Assembly (NCBI GenBank): GCA_017744355.1
Contig: JAGIBK010000004.1
Location: 248,001 to 312,000, forward strand
Origin: a bacterium
Lineage (GTDB): Bacteria; Cyanobacteriota; Sericytochromatia; S15B-MN24; UBA4093
Length of the DNA stretch: 64,000 bases
Direction: 5' to 3'
Both the position numbers and the translations under genes were made by a program. Shown here in pieces: positions 50,808 through 59,115 of the stretch; the first letter of the stretch is position 1, and the number at the start of each line of letters is the position of its first letter. The notes under the pieces were generated by a model that was not told the origin of the DNA, did no database searches, and saw nothing but the letters and a program-made list of their open reading frames with translations.

Positions 50808-52280
50808 TCACGCGCGGCGCAGCCGGTTCTCGGTCCAGCGGGCGAAGAGCGCCGCCGGGTAGCTGATGACCAGGTAGATCAGGGCCGTGACCAGGCCCAG
50901 GCCGATGTAGTCGTAGGTCGCCGAGGCGAGCATGCCGTAGGCCTTGGTCAGTTCCACCAGGGTGATCACCGAGACGATCGACGAATCCTTGAACAGGGCG
51001 ATGAAGTCGTTGGTCACGGGCGGGATCGCCACCCTGAGCGACTGGGGCAGCACCACGTGGCGCAGGAGCTGGAAGCGGCTGAGGCCCAAGGCGAGGCTCG
51101 CCTCGGACTGGCCCTTGGGCACCGCCTGGATGCCCGCGCGGTAGTTCTCGGCCTCGTTGGCCGCGTAGTTGAGGCCGAGGCCCAGCACCCCCGCGACGAA
51201 GGCGTCGAGCTGGATTCCGAGCGTCGGCAAGCCGTAGTACAAGAGGTAGAGCTGAATCAAGAGGGGCGTGCCCCGCACGATCTCCACGTAGGCCGTGGCG
51301 AAGAAGCGCAGCGGCGCCGGCCCGTAGATCCGCATGATCGCAAGCAGCATCCCCCACGCCATCGCGAGCAGCATCGCGAGCAGCGAGATCTTGACGGTCA
51401 TGACCGCCCCCTCGATCAGCATGGGCAAGAAGCGCTTCCAGGAAGCCCCCCCATCCGGGGCGACGGGCTGGGTGTCGTGGAAGGCCGAAAGCTTCGCCTG
51501 GGCCGGGGTCCACATGTCCCAGCCGCGCAGGATCTTCTCCAGGGTGCCATCGGCGATCATGGCGTCGAGGGCCGCGTCCACCTGGCGCTTGAGGGCCTCG
51601 TCCCCCTTGCGCAGGGCGATCGCGTAGTAGCCCTCGCCCATCGGCGGCTCGACGAAGCGCAGCTTGGCGTTGCCCTTGGCATAGTAGGCCGCCATGGGCC
51701 GATCGGCGAAGACCGCGTCCAGCCGGCCGATGGCCAGGTCCTGGTACAGGGCGAACATGTCCGAGTAGAGCTTGGCGTCGACCCCGCCCAGCTTGTCGAG
51801 CATCCGGTGGGCGGCCGAGGCCGTCAGGGTGCCGACCCGCTTGCCCTTCAGGTCGTCGAAGACCTGGACGCGGCTATCGTCCGTGCGCACCACGATCTGC
51901 TGCTGGAAGACGTAGTAAGGCCGGCTGAAGAGGGCCCCGCGCTTGTGCTCGTCGGTCAGCTCGATGCCGTTGATGGCCAGCTCGAAGGTGCCGCGGTCGA
52001 GGGCCGGGATGAGGCTGTCCCAGTTGGTCTGGACGGGCTGCATCTCGCGCCCGAGGTGCGCGCCGAGGGCGTCCGCCAGCTCCTTCTCGTAGCCGATGAT
52101 CCGGTCGGGATGTTTCGGATCGGCGAAGGTGTAGGGGGCTCCCCCCTCCAGGTCCATCCCCCAGCGCAGGGGGGTCGCCTGTGCGGCTCCCTCGCCGAGG
52201 ACGGCGAAGACGGACAGAAAGACGGCGAGGACGCCGACCAAGAGCGCGTTTTTCAACTCCGGGGGGAACCTCCAGGGCAT
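50808..52280 (-). CDS. Fused amino-acid-binding receptor and ABC permease
   Basis: A 490-residue chimera of an importer's receptor and channel. A leader (to about residue 34) precedes a periplasmic binding domain (about 35-250: [54 protein letters not shown]). The permease domain follows (about 275-485), with [19 protein letters not shown] and the EAA-like [17 protein letters not shown]. The ligand is a polar amino acid by family. ATG 52280 lacks a good ribosome site; TTG 52256, giving an MKNALLVG leader with GGAGG 12 bases upstream, is a strong alternative. Confidence 0.92.
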   Translation of the reverse strand: MPWRFPPELKNALLVGVLAVFLSVFAVLGEGAAQATPLRWGMDLEGGAPYTFADPKHPDRIIGYEKELADALGAHLGREMQPVQTNWDSLIPALDRGTFELAINGIELTDEHKRGALFSRPYYVFQQQIVVRTDDSRVQVFDDLKGKRVGTLTASAAHRMLDKLGGVDAKLYSDMFALYQDLAIGRLDAVFADRPMAAYYAKGNAKLRFVEPPMGEGYYAIALRKGDEALKRQVDAALDAMIADGTLEKILRGWDMWTPAQAKLSAFHDTQPVAPDGGASWKRFLPMLIEGAVMTVKISLLAMLLAMAWGMLLAIMRIYGPAPLRFFATAYVEIVRGTPLLIQLYLLYYGLPTLGIQLDAFVAGVLGLGLNYAANEAENYRAGIQAVPKGQSEASLALGLSRFQLLRHVVLPQSLRVAIPPVTNDFIALFKDSSIVSVITLVELTKAYGMLASATYDYIGLGLVTALIYLVISYPAALFARWTENRLRRA

Positions 52281-52487
52281 CGACAGGGGCAGGGCACGGA
52301 AGACCTTATACCCAAAAAGCGGACAAGCATGCGCCGGACGCCAGTCAAATCGCGAGTTTGGAACCAAGGCCCGGCTGCCGCTTGGATCGTTCGAGGCCCG
52401 CGGGTATCATCCGCGTCGGACCCACCGCGTCCTGCGACTGTTCCAGACGGCGCCTGCGGCTGTTTCAACAAAGAAAAGGGGAGTGCC

Positions 52488-52823
52488 ATGGCGGACATCA
52501 CCTTCAAGCTCAAGGAGCACCCTGCCCTTGATGCGGCAGAGCGTCTGGTCGAGCGCCTCGAGCAAGAGCGCGGGGTGACGTCGGCCATCCTCGACACCAG
52601 CCGCGCGCGGCTCTTCGTTACCTTCGACGCCATGCGCACCGGCGACATCGCCCTCCAAGCGGTGATCGAGCAAGAAGGCTTCCACGTCGAAGAGGAGAGC
52701 GAGACCCTGGGCTACGACACCGAGGAGCCCGGCTACACCGAGCTGGCAAGGGAGCGCCAAACCGAAGAGGCGCGCGCCGTCGACCTGACCCGCGACGCCG
52801 AGATCCCCTGGTATCACCAATAA
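52488..52823 (+). CDS. Small HMA-like protein lacking metal cysteines
   Basis: A 111-residue soluble protein. Residues 10-70 have a beta-alpha-beta-beta-alpha-beta order (AERLVERLEQERGVTSAILD, RARLFVTFDAMRTGDIALQA, VIEQEGFHVEEE), which resembles the heavy-metal-associated fold, but the CxxC metal site is absent. The tail is acidic and ends with RDAEIPWYHQ. No known family name. ATG 52488 has AAAGGGGAG seven bases upstream, so it is probably well translated. It lies 53 bases before the MFS gene on the same strand. Confidence 0.75.
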   Translation: MADITFKLKEHPALDAAERLVERLEQERGVTSAILDTSRARLFVTFDAMRTGDIALQAVIEQEGFHVEEESETLGYDTEEPGYTELARERQTEEARAVDLTRDAEIPWYHQ

Positions 52824-52876
52824 GCGGGGGATCCGGCGCCTTGCCGCCCGCCCCAGGCGGGCCGTAAGATGAGAGG

Positions 52877-54097
52877 GTGATTGCGCAATTCCTCGGCCGC
52901 ACAGCGGCCGCCCTGCCCCGCGGGCCCGAAGGCCTCGTCTGGTGGCTCGTCCTCGTCCAGTCGCTCGGCATCACGGCCGTGCTGCCGGTCCTGCCCCTCT
53001 ACGCCAACGAGCAAGGCGCCGACCTCCACTTCGTCGGCCTGATGGTCGGCGCCTACATGGCGACCAACCTCGTCTGCCAGTACCCCGCCGGCTGGCTCTC
53101 GGACCGCTTCGGCCGCCGAGGCCTCATGTTCGCGGGGCTCGCCGCCTACGCGCTGGCCTCCTTGGGCTTCCTCTTCTTCCGCTCTCCCGAGGCCTTCGTG
53201 GCCCTGCGGGGGATCGAGGGGATCGCAGGCGCCTGCTTCACCCCGGCGGCCCTCGCCTACGTGGCCGATCGCGCTCCTGAGGGCGAGCGAGGCCAGCGTC
53301 TCGCCCACCTGACGGTGGCCCAGAACGGCGGGATGCTCATCGGGCCGGCCCTCGGCGGCGCCCTCGCCTCGGTCTTCGGGCTCGCTTCGCCCTTTCTCGC
53401 CCTCGCCGTCCTGTGCATGGTCGGCGCCCTCATGACGGCCAAGCTGCCCGGCGCCGGGCGCGCGGCGGCCCAGGCGCGGCACCTGGCGCAACCGACGGGC
53501 GGGAGGCTCTGGGCCGAGGTGCGCTGGCCGCTCTTCGTGGGGCTTGCCGCCCGTGCGCTCGCGGGTGGCTTTGCCATGGGCCTCTACGAATCGGTCTGGG
53601 CCCTCTACCTCAAGGACCTGGGGGCCACCACCTGGCTCATCAGCATGAGCTGGACCGCCTTCGCCCTGCCACCCATCCTGCTCGCGGGCATCGCCGGCCG
53701 CCTCATCGACTCGCAGGGGCCGTCGCGGCTGGTCGTGTGGGGGACCCTCTTCTCGTCCTTGCTCGTGGCCTCTTACGCGCTGACCGACCGGATCGAGATG
53801 GTGCTCTTCCTGAGCGTGATCGACGGCATCGGCTTCGCCTTCGCCTATCCCGCCCAGAACGCCCTCACGGTACTGGTCTCGCCCGAGGCGCTCCGTGGCC
53901 GGGTGATCGGGCTGATCGCGGCCATCTCGACCATGGGGGCCCTGGTCGGCGCGGTCGTGACCCCGCCTCTCTTGGGCAAGGGGCCCATCTGGTGCTTCGG
54001 GGCGGGCGGGATCGTCCTGTTCGTCTCGGGGGCGATCCTCGCCGGAGCCGTCGCGATCGAGCGCGGCAAGACGCAACTCGCCCCGAACTCCCCCTAA
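52877..54097 (+). CDS. MFS transporter, drug/sugar efflux type
   Basis: A 406-residue major-facilitator protein with 12 hydrophobic segments. The loop 2-3 signature is GWLSDRFGRRGLMFAGL, and the first half also has ACFTPAALAYVADRAPEGERG and AQNGGMLIGPALGGALA, typical of DHA1-type efflux pumps. The substrate is unknown. GTG start at 52877 with a GAGAGG close behind it is not ideal but the first helix fits. A bidirectional terminator follows. Confidence 0.88.
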   Translation: MIAQFLGRTAAALPRGPEGLVWWLVLVQSLGITAVLPVLPLYANEQGADLHFVGLMVGAYMATNLVCQYPAGWLSDRFGRRGLMFAGLAAYALASLGFLFFRSPEAFVALRGIEGIAGACFTPAALAYVADRAPEGERGQRLAHLTVAQNGGMLIGPALGGALASVFGLASPFLALAVLCMVGALMTAKLPGAGRAAAQARHLAQPTGGRLWAEVRWPLFVGLAARALAGGFAMGLYESVWALYLKDLGATTWLISMSWTAFALPPILLAGIAGRLIDSQGPSRLVVWGTLFSSLLVASYALTDRIEMVLFLSVIDGIGFAFAYPAQNALTVLVSPEALRGRVIGLIAAISTMGALVGAVVTPPLLGKGPIWCFGAGGIVLFVSGAILAGAVAIERGKTQLAPNSP

Positions 54098-54104
54098 AAA
54101 ATTA

Positions 54105-54141
54105 CCCCCTGGAAGCGCTAGACTTCCAGGGGGCTTTTTTT
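54105..54141. terminator. Bidirectional rho-independent terminator
   Basis: CCCCCTGGAAG (54105-54115) pairs with CTTCCAGGGGG (54123-54133), followed by C and seven T residues. On the minus strand the stem is followed by TAATTTTTT, so it can end both converging genes. Confidence 0.92.
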
Positions 54142-54149
54142 GCGGACGC

Positions 54150-54485
54150 TTAGGGCGTCTTGGCTCCTTGCTTGAGGGCCTTGCGCAGCAGGGACTGCTG
54201 AGTGCGCAGGGCTTCCAGCTCCTTCTCGAGCTCCTCGGCCGAACGGCTCGCGAGCAGCTCGGAAACCTTGATCTTGTGCTCATGCTTGGATTCGAGGGCG
54301 TTGATACGCTGATCGAGCTTCGCGATGCGGGCGTCCATCGAGGCCTGAAGCGCATCGCGCTTCGCGCGCAGCTCCTGGACCAGCTCGTAAGGCGAACGAC
54401 GCGAGCGCTTCGCAGCCGCGGCCTTGGCGGAGGAAGCGGCTGCCTTCTTGGGCTTGGTCGCAGTAGTGGACTTGGTACGAGGCAT
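54150..54485 (-). CDS. Small basic coiled-coil protein with histone H1-like N-terminus
   Basis: A 111-residue protein. Residues 1-32 are Lys/Ala/Ser/Arg-rich (ATKPKKAAASSAKAAAAKRS), resembling the DNA-binding tails of bacterial histone H1-like proteins. Residues 33-105 form one long charged helix predicted to be a coiled coil (VQELRAKRDALQASMDARIA through EELEKELEALRTQQSLLRKA). No cysteine or enzyme motif. Start at ATG 54485 after GGAGG, not the upstream ATG whose frame contains the ribosome site. A nucleoid-binding or structural role is inference. Confidence 0.75.
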   Translation of the reverse strand: MPRTKSTTATKPKKAAASSAKAAAAKRSRRSPYELVQELRAKRDALQASMDARIAKLDQRINALESKHEHKIKVSELLASRSAEELEKELEALRTQQSLLRKALKQGAKTP

Positions 54486-54789
54486 TAAGTTTTCCTCCAT
54501 CACAGCGGATTAAGAAACGAATTGCAATATCGTTGCTGGAATTACTCTAACAAAGCGCGACCTCCCACGCAATATCTCGAAACTTGATTGACTCGCGATC
54601 TTTTGGAGGCTTTTTGCGCGAAGCAGGTGAATAACGTTTGATAATCTTGCGCGCCTGCAGGAAAACAAGCGTTCGATCGTCGCCAAGTCCCGCCTAGCAA
54701 TCGATCGTGGTAGCATGGGCGAGAAGGAGCCCCGCTCCGCCTCTCGAAGGGCCCGTTTCAATCGCGAGGGCGAGGGGAAAATTGGAACC
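54486..54789. other. 304-base divergent intergenic region
   Basis: Noticeably AT-richer than the genes around it. It should hold the promoters of the coiled-coil gene (minus) and of the glycan-locus methyltransferase (plus), but I could not pick a convincing -35/-10 pair for either. No tRNA, repeat or small gene was seen. Confidence 0.5.
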
Positions 54790-55524
54790 ATGACGCAAGA
54801 GGACGCTTCCATGCCCCCATCCCAGGAGGTCGAGCGGATCGAGCGGGTCTACGCCGAGCGCGCGCGCCGGCTGCCCGCCGATTTCTACTCGATCATGAAG
54901 CCCGGCAATCTCTACCGCCTCCAGCGCCGCGAGCGCGACCTGCTCGCCCTGCTCCACCGGGAGGGGTTCGCCGACCTGGACGGGGTGACGGTGCTGGACG
55001 TGGGGTGCGGCACGGGCGACGACCTGCGGCAGATGCTGCGCTACGGCGCGCGCTCCGAGCACCTGGTCGGGGTGGACGTGCAGAGCGATCGCCTCTCGCG
55101 GGCCCGGGACCTGTCGCCTCATCTGCGCTTCGAGCTGATCGACGGCGGGGTACTGCCCTTTCCGACGGGCTCCTTCGACCTGGTGATGCAATCGACGGTC
55201 TTCTCCTCGATCCTTGATCATGGCGTGCAGGCGCGACTCGCCCAGGAGATGCTGCGGGTGCTTTCACCCGGCGGCGCCATCATCTGGTACGACATGCGCG
55301 TCACCAACCCGCGCAACTCCAACCTGACGCCCTTGACGCTCGATCGGATCGAAGCCCTCTTCCCCGATTGCGAGCTGCACCTCAAGCCCCACACCCTCAT
55401 CCCCGCCCTGGGGCGCCGCCTGGCTCCCTTGAGCTGGACCCTCTGCCGGGCCCTCGAGGCCCTGCCGCCGCTGCGGGGACACCTGCTGGGAGCGATCCGA
55501 CCCCATGGCACCGTTCGTTCGTAG
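54790..55524 (+). CDS. Class I SAM-dependent methyltransferase, first gene of the glycan locus
   Basis: A 244-residue methyltransferase. Motif I is VTVLDVGCGTGDDLRQML; the following acidic strand LVGVDVQSDRLSRA and the FDLVMQSTVFSSI and EMLRVLSPGGAIIWYDMR segments complete the Rossmann fold. No membrane segment. Its end overlaps the next gene by 20 bases, so it is translationally linked to glycan synthesis and may methylate a sugar or a lipid-linked intermediate; this is inference. Start at ATG 54790 with GAGGGG 11 bases upstream; an in-frame ATG 25 codons earlier adds unlikely sequence. Confidence 0.85.
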   Translation: MTQEDASMPPSQEVERIERVYAERARRLPADFYSIMKPGNLYRLQRRERDLLALLHREGFADLDGVTVLDVGCGTGDDLRQMLRYGARSEHLVGVDVQSDRLSRARDLSPHLRFELIDGGVLPFPTGSFDLVMQSTVFSSILDHGVQARLAQEMLRVLSPGGAIIWYDMRVTNPRNSNLTPLTLDRIEALFPDCELHLKPHTLIPALGRRLAPLSWTLCRALEALPPLRGHLLGAIRPHGTVRS

Positions 55525-57361
55525 CCTGCGCGGGCTCATCCCCGTCTTCGACCTGGCGGTGGCCGCGATCGCGTACCTGGGGGCGTTCTACCTGCGCTTC
55601 GACGGGGTGATCCCGGTCGCGCACATCTCCCAGTTCTGGATCTTCTTCGCGGCCCTGCCCCTCTTGCGGATGCTCGTGAACTTCCTCTTCGGCATGTACC
55701 GCCACGTCTGGCGCTACATCGGGGTGCGCGAGGCCATGGCGATCGCCCTGGCGGTGCTGACGGGCAGCGCCATCTTTTCCTTATTGCTCTACGTCTCGAA
55801 CAACGCGAGCTTCCCACGCTCCATCGTCTTCATCGAGGCCCTCCTGAGCGTCATGATGCTGGGCGGGGTCCGCTTCGGCATGCGGTACTGGGCCGAGGTC
55901 ACCCCCGGGCCCAAGCAATCGAATAGCGTCCGCACCCTCATCGTGGGGGCGGGGGACGCCGGCGAGATGCTCGCCCGCGACATCCTGCGCCACCCCGAGG
56001 GGGGCCTGGTGCCGGTGGGCTTCGTGGACGACCGCAAGGAGAAGCACGGCCTTAGGATCCACGGGGTTGCGGTGCACGGCGATCGCCATGCGATCGCAAG
56101 CCTGGTCGAGCGTCTCAAGGTCGACCTGATCGTAGTCGCCATGCCCTCGGCCCCCCAGCGGGTCCAGAAGGAGATCCTGCGCCTTTCGGCCGCCACCCCC
56201 GCCCGGGTCCAGACCATCCCCGCCCTGCAAGAGATCGTCCAGGGCACCGTCTCGATCAGCCACCTGCGCGACATCCAGATCGAGGACCTCCTGGGCCGCG
56301 ACCCGGTGGTGGTGGACCAGCGGCTGCTGAGCTACCTGCCCGGACGCCGGGTGCTGGTCTCGGGGGCCGGCGGCTCCATCGGCTCCGAATTGTGCCGGCA
56401 GATCGCGGCCTTCGGCCCTTCCTCCTTGGTCCTCTTCGACCAGGCCGAGAACCCCATCTACCACATCGAGCAGGAGCTGCGCGAGCGCTTCCCCGACCTG
56501 CCGGTGGTGCCCGTGATCGCCGACATGCGCGATCGCCAGCGGGTCGAGGCGATCTTCGCCGCCGAGCGGCCCGAGGTCGTCCTGCACGCGGCGGCCCACA
56601 AGCACGTGCCCCTGATGGAGGCCAACCCGGTCGAGGCCGCCGCCAACAACGTGTTCGGCAGCCTCAACCTGGCCGAGGCCGCCCACGCCGCCGGGGTTTC
56701 GCATTTCGTCTTGATCTCGACCGACAAGGCGGTGCGGCCCACCAACGTCATGGGCAAGACCAAGCGGTGCGCCGAGCTCATCCTCCAGAACCTCGCCGGA
56801 TCGAGCGCCACCCAGTTCGTCGCGGTGCGCTTCGGCAACGTGCTGGGCTCCAGCGGCAGCGTGGTGCCCCGTTTCCGGCGCCAGATCGCCCAGGGCGGGC
56901 CGATCACCGTCACCCACCCCGACATGACCCGGTACTTCATGACCATCCCCGAGGCCGTCACCCTGGTGCTCCAGGCGGCCACCCTCGGGCGCTCGGGCGA
57001 GGTCCTGATGCTCGACATGGGGGTGCCGGTCAAGATCCTCGATCTGGCCCGCAACCTGATCAAGCTCTCGGGGCTGCGCGAGGACGACGTGGAGATCGTC
57101 TTCAGCGGCATCCGCCCCGGCGAGAAGCTCTACGAAGAGCTGCTCATCACCTCGGAGGGCACCCGCCCCACCGAGCATCCCCAGGTCTTCGCCGCCAAGG
57201 CCCAGCACCCGCCCGATCCCCACTGGTGGGGCGGGGTCATGGCCCGGCTGCAGGAAGCCGTTCAGCTCCAGTCCGCCCACCAGGTCCGCGCCGTCCTCGA
57301 CTCGGTCATCGCCCGGGACGGCTTCCCCGAACCCCTCGCCTCTCCAGGGAGTGACGCATGA
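55505..57361 (+). CDS. UDP-GlcNAc 4,6-dehydratase, membrane form (PglF/WbpM/CapD-like)
   Basis: A 618-residue enzyme that converts UDP-GlcNAc to its 4-keto-6-deoxy form, first step to bacillosamine-type sugars. Four N-terminal membrane segments (about 15-125) lead to a first Rossmann unit (VGAGDAGEMLARDILRHPEG) and the catalytic SDR domain (VSGAGGSIGSELCRQIAAFG, HAAAHKHVPLMEANPVEA). The usual YxxxK is replaced by MGKTK in STDKAVRPTNVMGKTKR, the Met variant typical of PglF/WbpM. Overlaps the methyltransferase by 20 bases and the aminotransferase by four. Confidence 0.95.
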   Translation: MAPFVRSLRGLIPVFDLAVAAIAYLGAFYLRFDGVIPVAHISQFWIFFAALPLLRMLVNFLFGMYRHVWRYIGVREAMAIALAVLTGSAIFSLLLYVSNNASFPRSIVFIEALLSVMMLGGVRFGMRYWAEVTPGPKQSNSVRTLIVGAGDAGEMLARDILRHPEGGLVPVGFVDDRKEKHGLRIHGVAVHGDRHAIASLVERLKVDLIVVAMPSAPQRVQKEILRLSAATPARVQTIPALQEIVQGTVSISHLRDIQIEDLLGRDPVVVDQRLLSYLPGRRVLVSGAGGSIGSELCRQIAAFGPSSLVLFDQAENPIYHIEQELRERFPDLPVVPVIADMRDRQRVEAIFAAERPEVVLHAAAHKHVPLMEANPVEAAANNVFGSLNLAEAAHAAGVSHFVLISTDKAVRPTNVMGKTKRCAELILQNLAGSSATQFVAVRFGNVLGSSGSVVPRFRRQIAQGGPITVTHPDMTRYFMTIPEAVTLVLQAATLGRSGEVLMLDMGVPVKILDLARNLIKLSGLREDDVEIVFSGIRPGEKLYEELLITSEGTRPTEHPQVFAAKAQHPPDPHWWGGVMARLQEAVQLQSAHQVRAVLDSVIARDGFPEPLASPGSDA

Positions 57362-58536
57362 TCGACGCCGCCGTCTCGCAAATCCCCTTCTCGCCGGCCC
57401 TCATCGGGGACGACGAGATCGCCGCCGTCACCGAGGTGCTCAAGAGCGGCTGGATCACCATGGGGCCCAAGACCAAAGCCTTCGAGGCCGCGATCGCAGG
57501 CTACGTCCAGGCCCGCCACGGGATCGCCCTCAACTCCTGCACGGCGGCCCTGCACCTGGCCCACCTGGCGAGCGACATCGGGCCCGGGGACGAGGTCGTC
57601 ACCACCCCGCTCACCTTCTGCGCGAGCCTCAACACCATCATGCACGCGGGCGCCAAGCCCGTGCTCGCCGACGTGGACCCCTTCAGCCTCAACCTCTCGG
57701 CCGAAGGCGTCGAGAAGGTCCTCACCCCCAGGACCAAGGGGGTCGTGCCCGTCCACTACGCCGGCAACCCGGTGGACATGGATCCGCTGATGGAGCTTGC
57801 GCGCGACAAGGGGCTCGTCGTCACCGACGACGCGGCCCATGCGCTCGGCACCTTCTACAAGGGCCGGCCGGTGGGGTCCTTGGCCGACTACACCGCCTTC
57901 TCGTTCTACGCCACCAAGAACCTCGCCACCGGCGAAGGGGGCATGCTCACCACCAACCACGACGAGGCCGCCGACCAGATCCGGGTGCTCGGCCTGCACG
58001 GCATGAGCCGCAACGCCTGGAAGCGCTACACCGGGGCGGGCTCCTGGTTCTACGAGGTCGAAGAGGCCGGCTTCAAGTACAACATGGCCGACCTGGCCGC
58101 CGCCCTGGGCCTTGCGCAGTTCGCCCGGTTCGAGGCCATGCAGGCGACCCGCAAGGCTTACGTCGCGCGCTACTTCGAGGCCTTCAAGGACCACCCGGCC
58201 CTCGAGCTGCCGCCGCTCGCCGACGAGGCGCGCGGTGACGTGCACGCCTGGCACCTCTTCGTGCTGCGCCTGCGGCCCGAGGCCCTCAAAATCGACCGCG
58301 ACGCCTTCATCGAAGAGCTCAAGGCGGTGGGCGTCCAGACCTCGGTCCACTTCATCCCCGCCTCGTACCACCCCATCTACCAGCGCACGCTCGGGGTCAA
58401 GGTGGGCGACTTCCCGGTGGCCGAGGACAGCTACCGCCGCATGGTCTCGCTGCCGCTGTCGCCCGCGCTCAAGCCGGAGCAGATCGAGGCGGTCTGCGAG
58501 CGGGTGCTCGCCATCGCCGACCGGCACCGGAGGTAG
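57358..58536 (+). CDS. DegT/DnrJ/EryC1-family sugar aminotransferase (PglE-like)
   Basis: PLP enzyme of 392 residues that aminates the 4-keto sugar produced by the preceding dehydratase. HYAGNPVDMDPLMELARDKG is followed by DDAAHALGTFY. The Schiff-base Lys is in FSFYATKNLATGEGGM. NSCTAALHLAHLASDIGPGD contains the PLP phosphate loop. ATG 57358 overlaps the dehydratase stop as ATGA, implying coupled translation. The product is probably UDP-4-amino-4,6-dideoxy-GlcNAc, by analogy with Campylobacter PglE. Confidence 0.95.
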   Translation: MIDAAVSQIPFSPALIGDDEIAAVTEVLKSGWITMGPKTKAFEAAIAGYVQARHGIALNSCTAALHLAHLASDIGPGDEVVTTPLTFCASLNTIMHAGAKPVLADVDPFSLNLSAEGVEKVLTPRTKGVVPVHYAGNPVDMDPLMELARDKGLVVTDDAAHALGTFYKGRPVGSLADYTAFSFYATKNLATGEGGMLTTNHDEAADQIRVLGLHGMSRNAWKRYTGAGSWFYEVEEAGFKYNMADLAAALGLAQFARFEAMQATRKAYVARYFEAFKDHPALELPPLADEARGDVHAWHLFVLRLRPEALKIDRDAFIEELKAVGVQTSVHFIPASYHPIYQRTLGVKVGDFPVAEDSYRRMVSLPLSPALKPEQIEAVCERVLAIADRHRR

Positions 58537-58539
58537 GGC

Positions 58540-59109
58540 GTGTACCGCGTCTTCAAGCGCCTCGCCGACATCCTCGGCGCCCTGATCCTGCTCATCCTTG
58601 CGAGCCCGGTCCTGCTCTGGGCGGCGATCGCCATCCCCCTCGACTCGCCGGGCAGCCCGATCTTCACCCAGCAGCGGATGGGCAAGGGCGGCAAGCCCTT
58701 CACCATCTTCAAGTTCCGGACCATGCGCAAGGGCGGCGAAAGCGGCCCCGTGCTCACCCAGGTGGGCGACAGCCGGATCACCAAGCTCGGTGCCTTGCTG
58801 CGCCGCACCTCGATCGACGAGTTGCCACAGCTCTTCAATATCCTGAAGGGGGACATGAGCTTCATCGGGCCGCGGCCCGAGGTGCCGTCCATCGTCGAAG
58901 CCGAGTGGAGCGAGGACGACAAGGCCCGGGTCCTCTCGGTGCTGCCCGGCCTCTCGGGCTGGGCCCAGATCCACGGCCGCGACGACCTGGACATCCCGAC
59001 CAAGCTCCTTTACGACCGCGAGTACGCCGCCCGCATCGGCCTCAAGCTGGACCTGTTGATCCTCGTCCGGACGCCCATCCTGCTCTTGACGGGCACAGGG
59101 ATCAAGTAA
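58540..59109 (+). CDS. Small monotopic phosphoglycosyl transferase (PglC-like)
   Basis: A 189-residue membrane-associated enzyme that passes a sugar phosphate to undecaprenyl phosphate. One N-terminal hydrophobic hairpin (about 5-33, LADILGALILLILASPVLL) and the catalytic domain: QQRMGKGGKPFTIFKFRTMR, then SIDELPQLFNILKGDMSFIG with the Asp-Glu catalytic dyad, then GPRPEVP and LPGLSGWAQIHGRDDL. The short form matches PglC rather than the 460-residue WcaJ type. GTG 58540, three bases after the aminotransferase stop. It ends seven bases before the opposing flippase gene. Confidence 0.94.
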   Translation: MYRVFKRLADILGALILLILASPVLLWAAIAIPLDSPGSPIFTQQRMGKGGKPFTIFKFRTMRKGGESGPVLTQVGDSRITKLGALLRRTSIDELPQLFNILKGDMSFIGPRPEVPSIVEAEWSEDDKARVLSVLPGLSGWAQIHGRDDLDIPTKLLYDREYAARIGLKLDLLILVRTPILLLTGTGIK

Positions 59110-59115
59110 GCCCTT

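Noticed and set aside
50406..52487. A long upstream extension of the small HMA-like gene
   Set aside because: It runs antisense to glnQ and the fused permease. The ribosome site AAAGGGGAG marks the true start at 52488.
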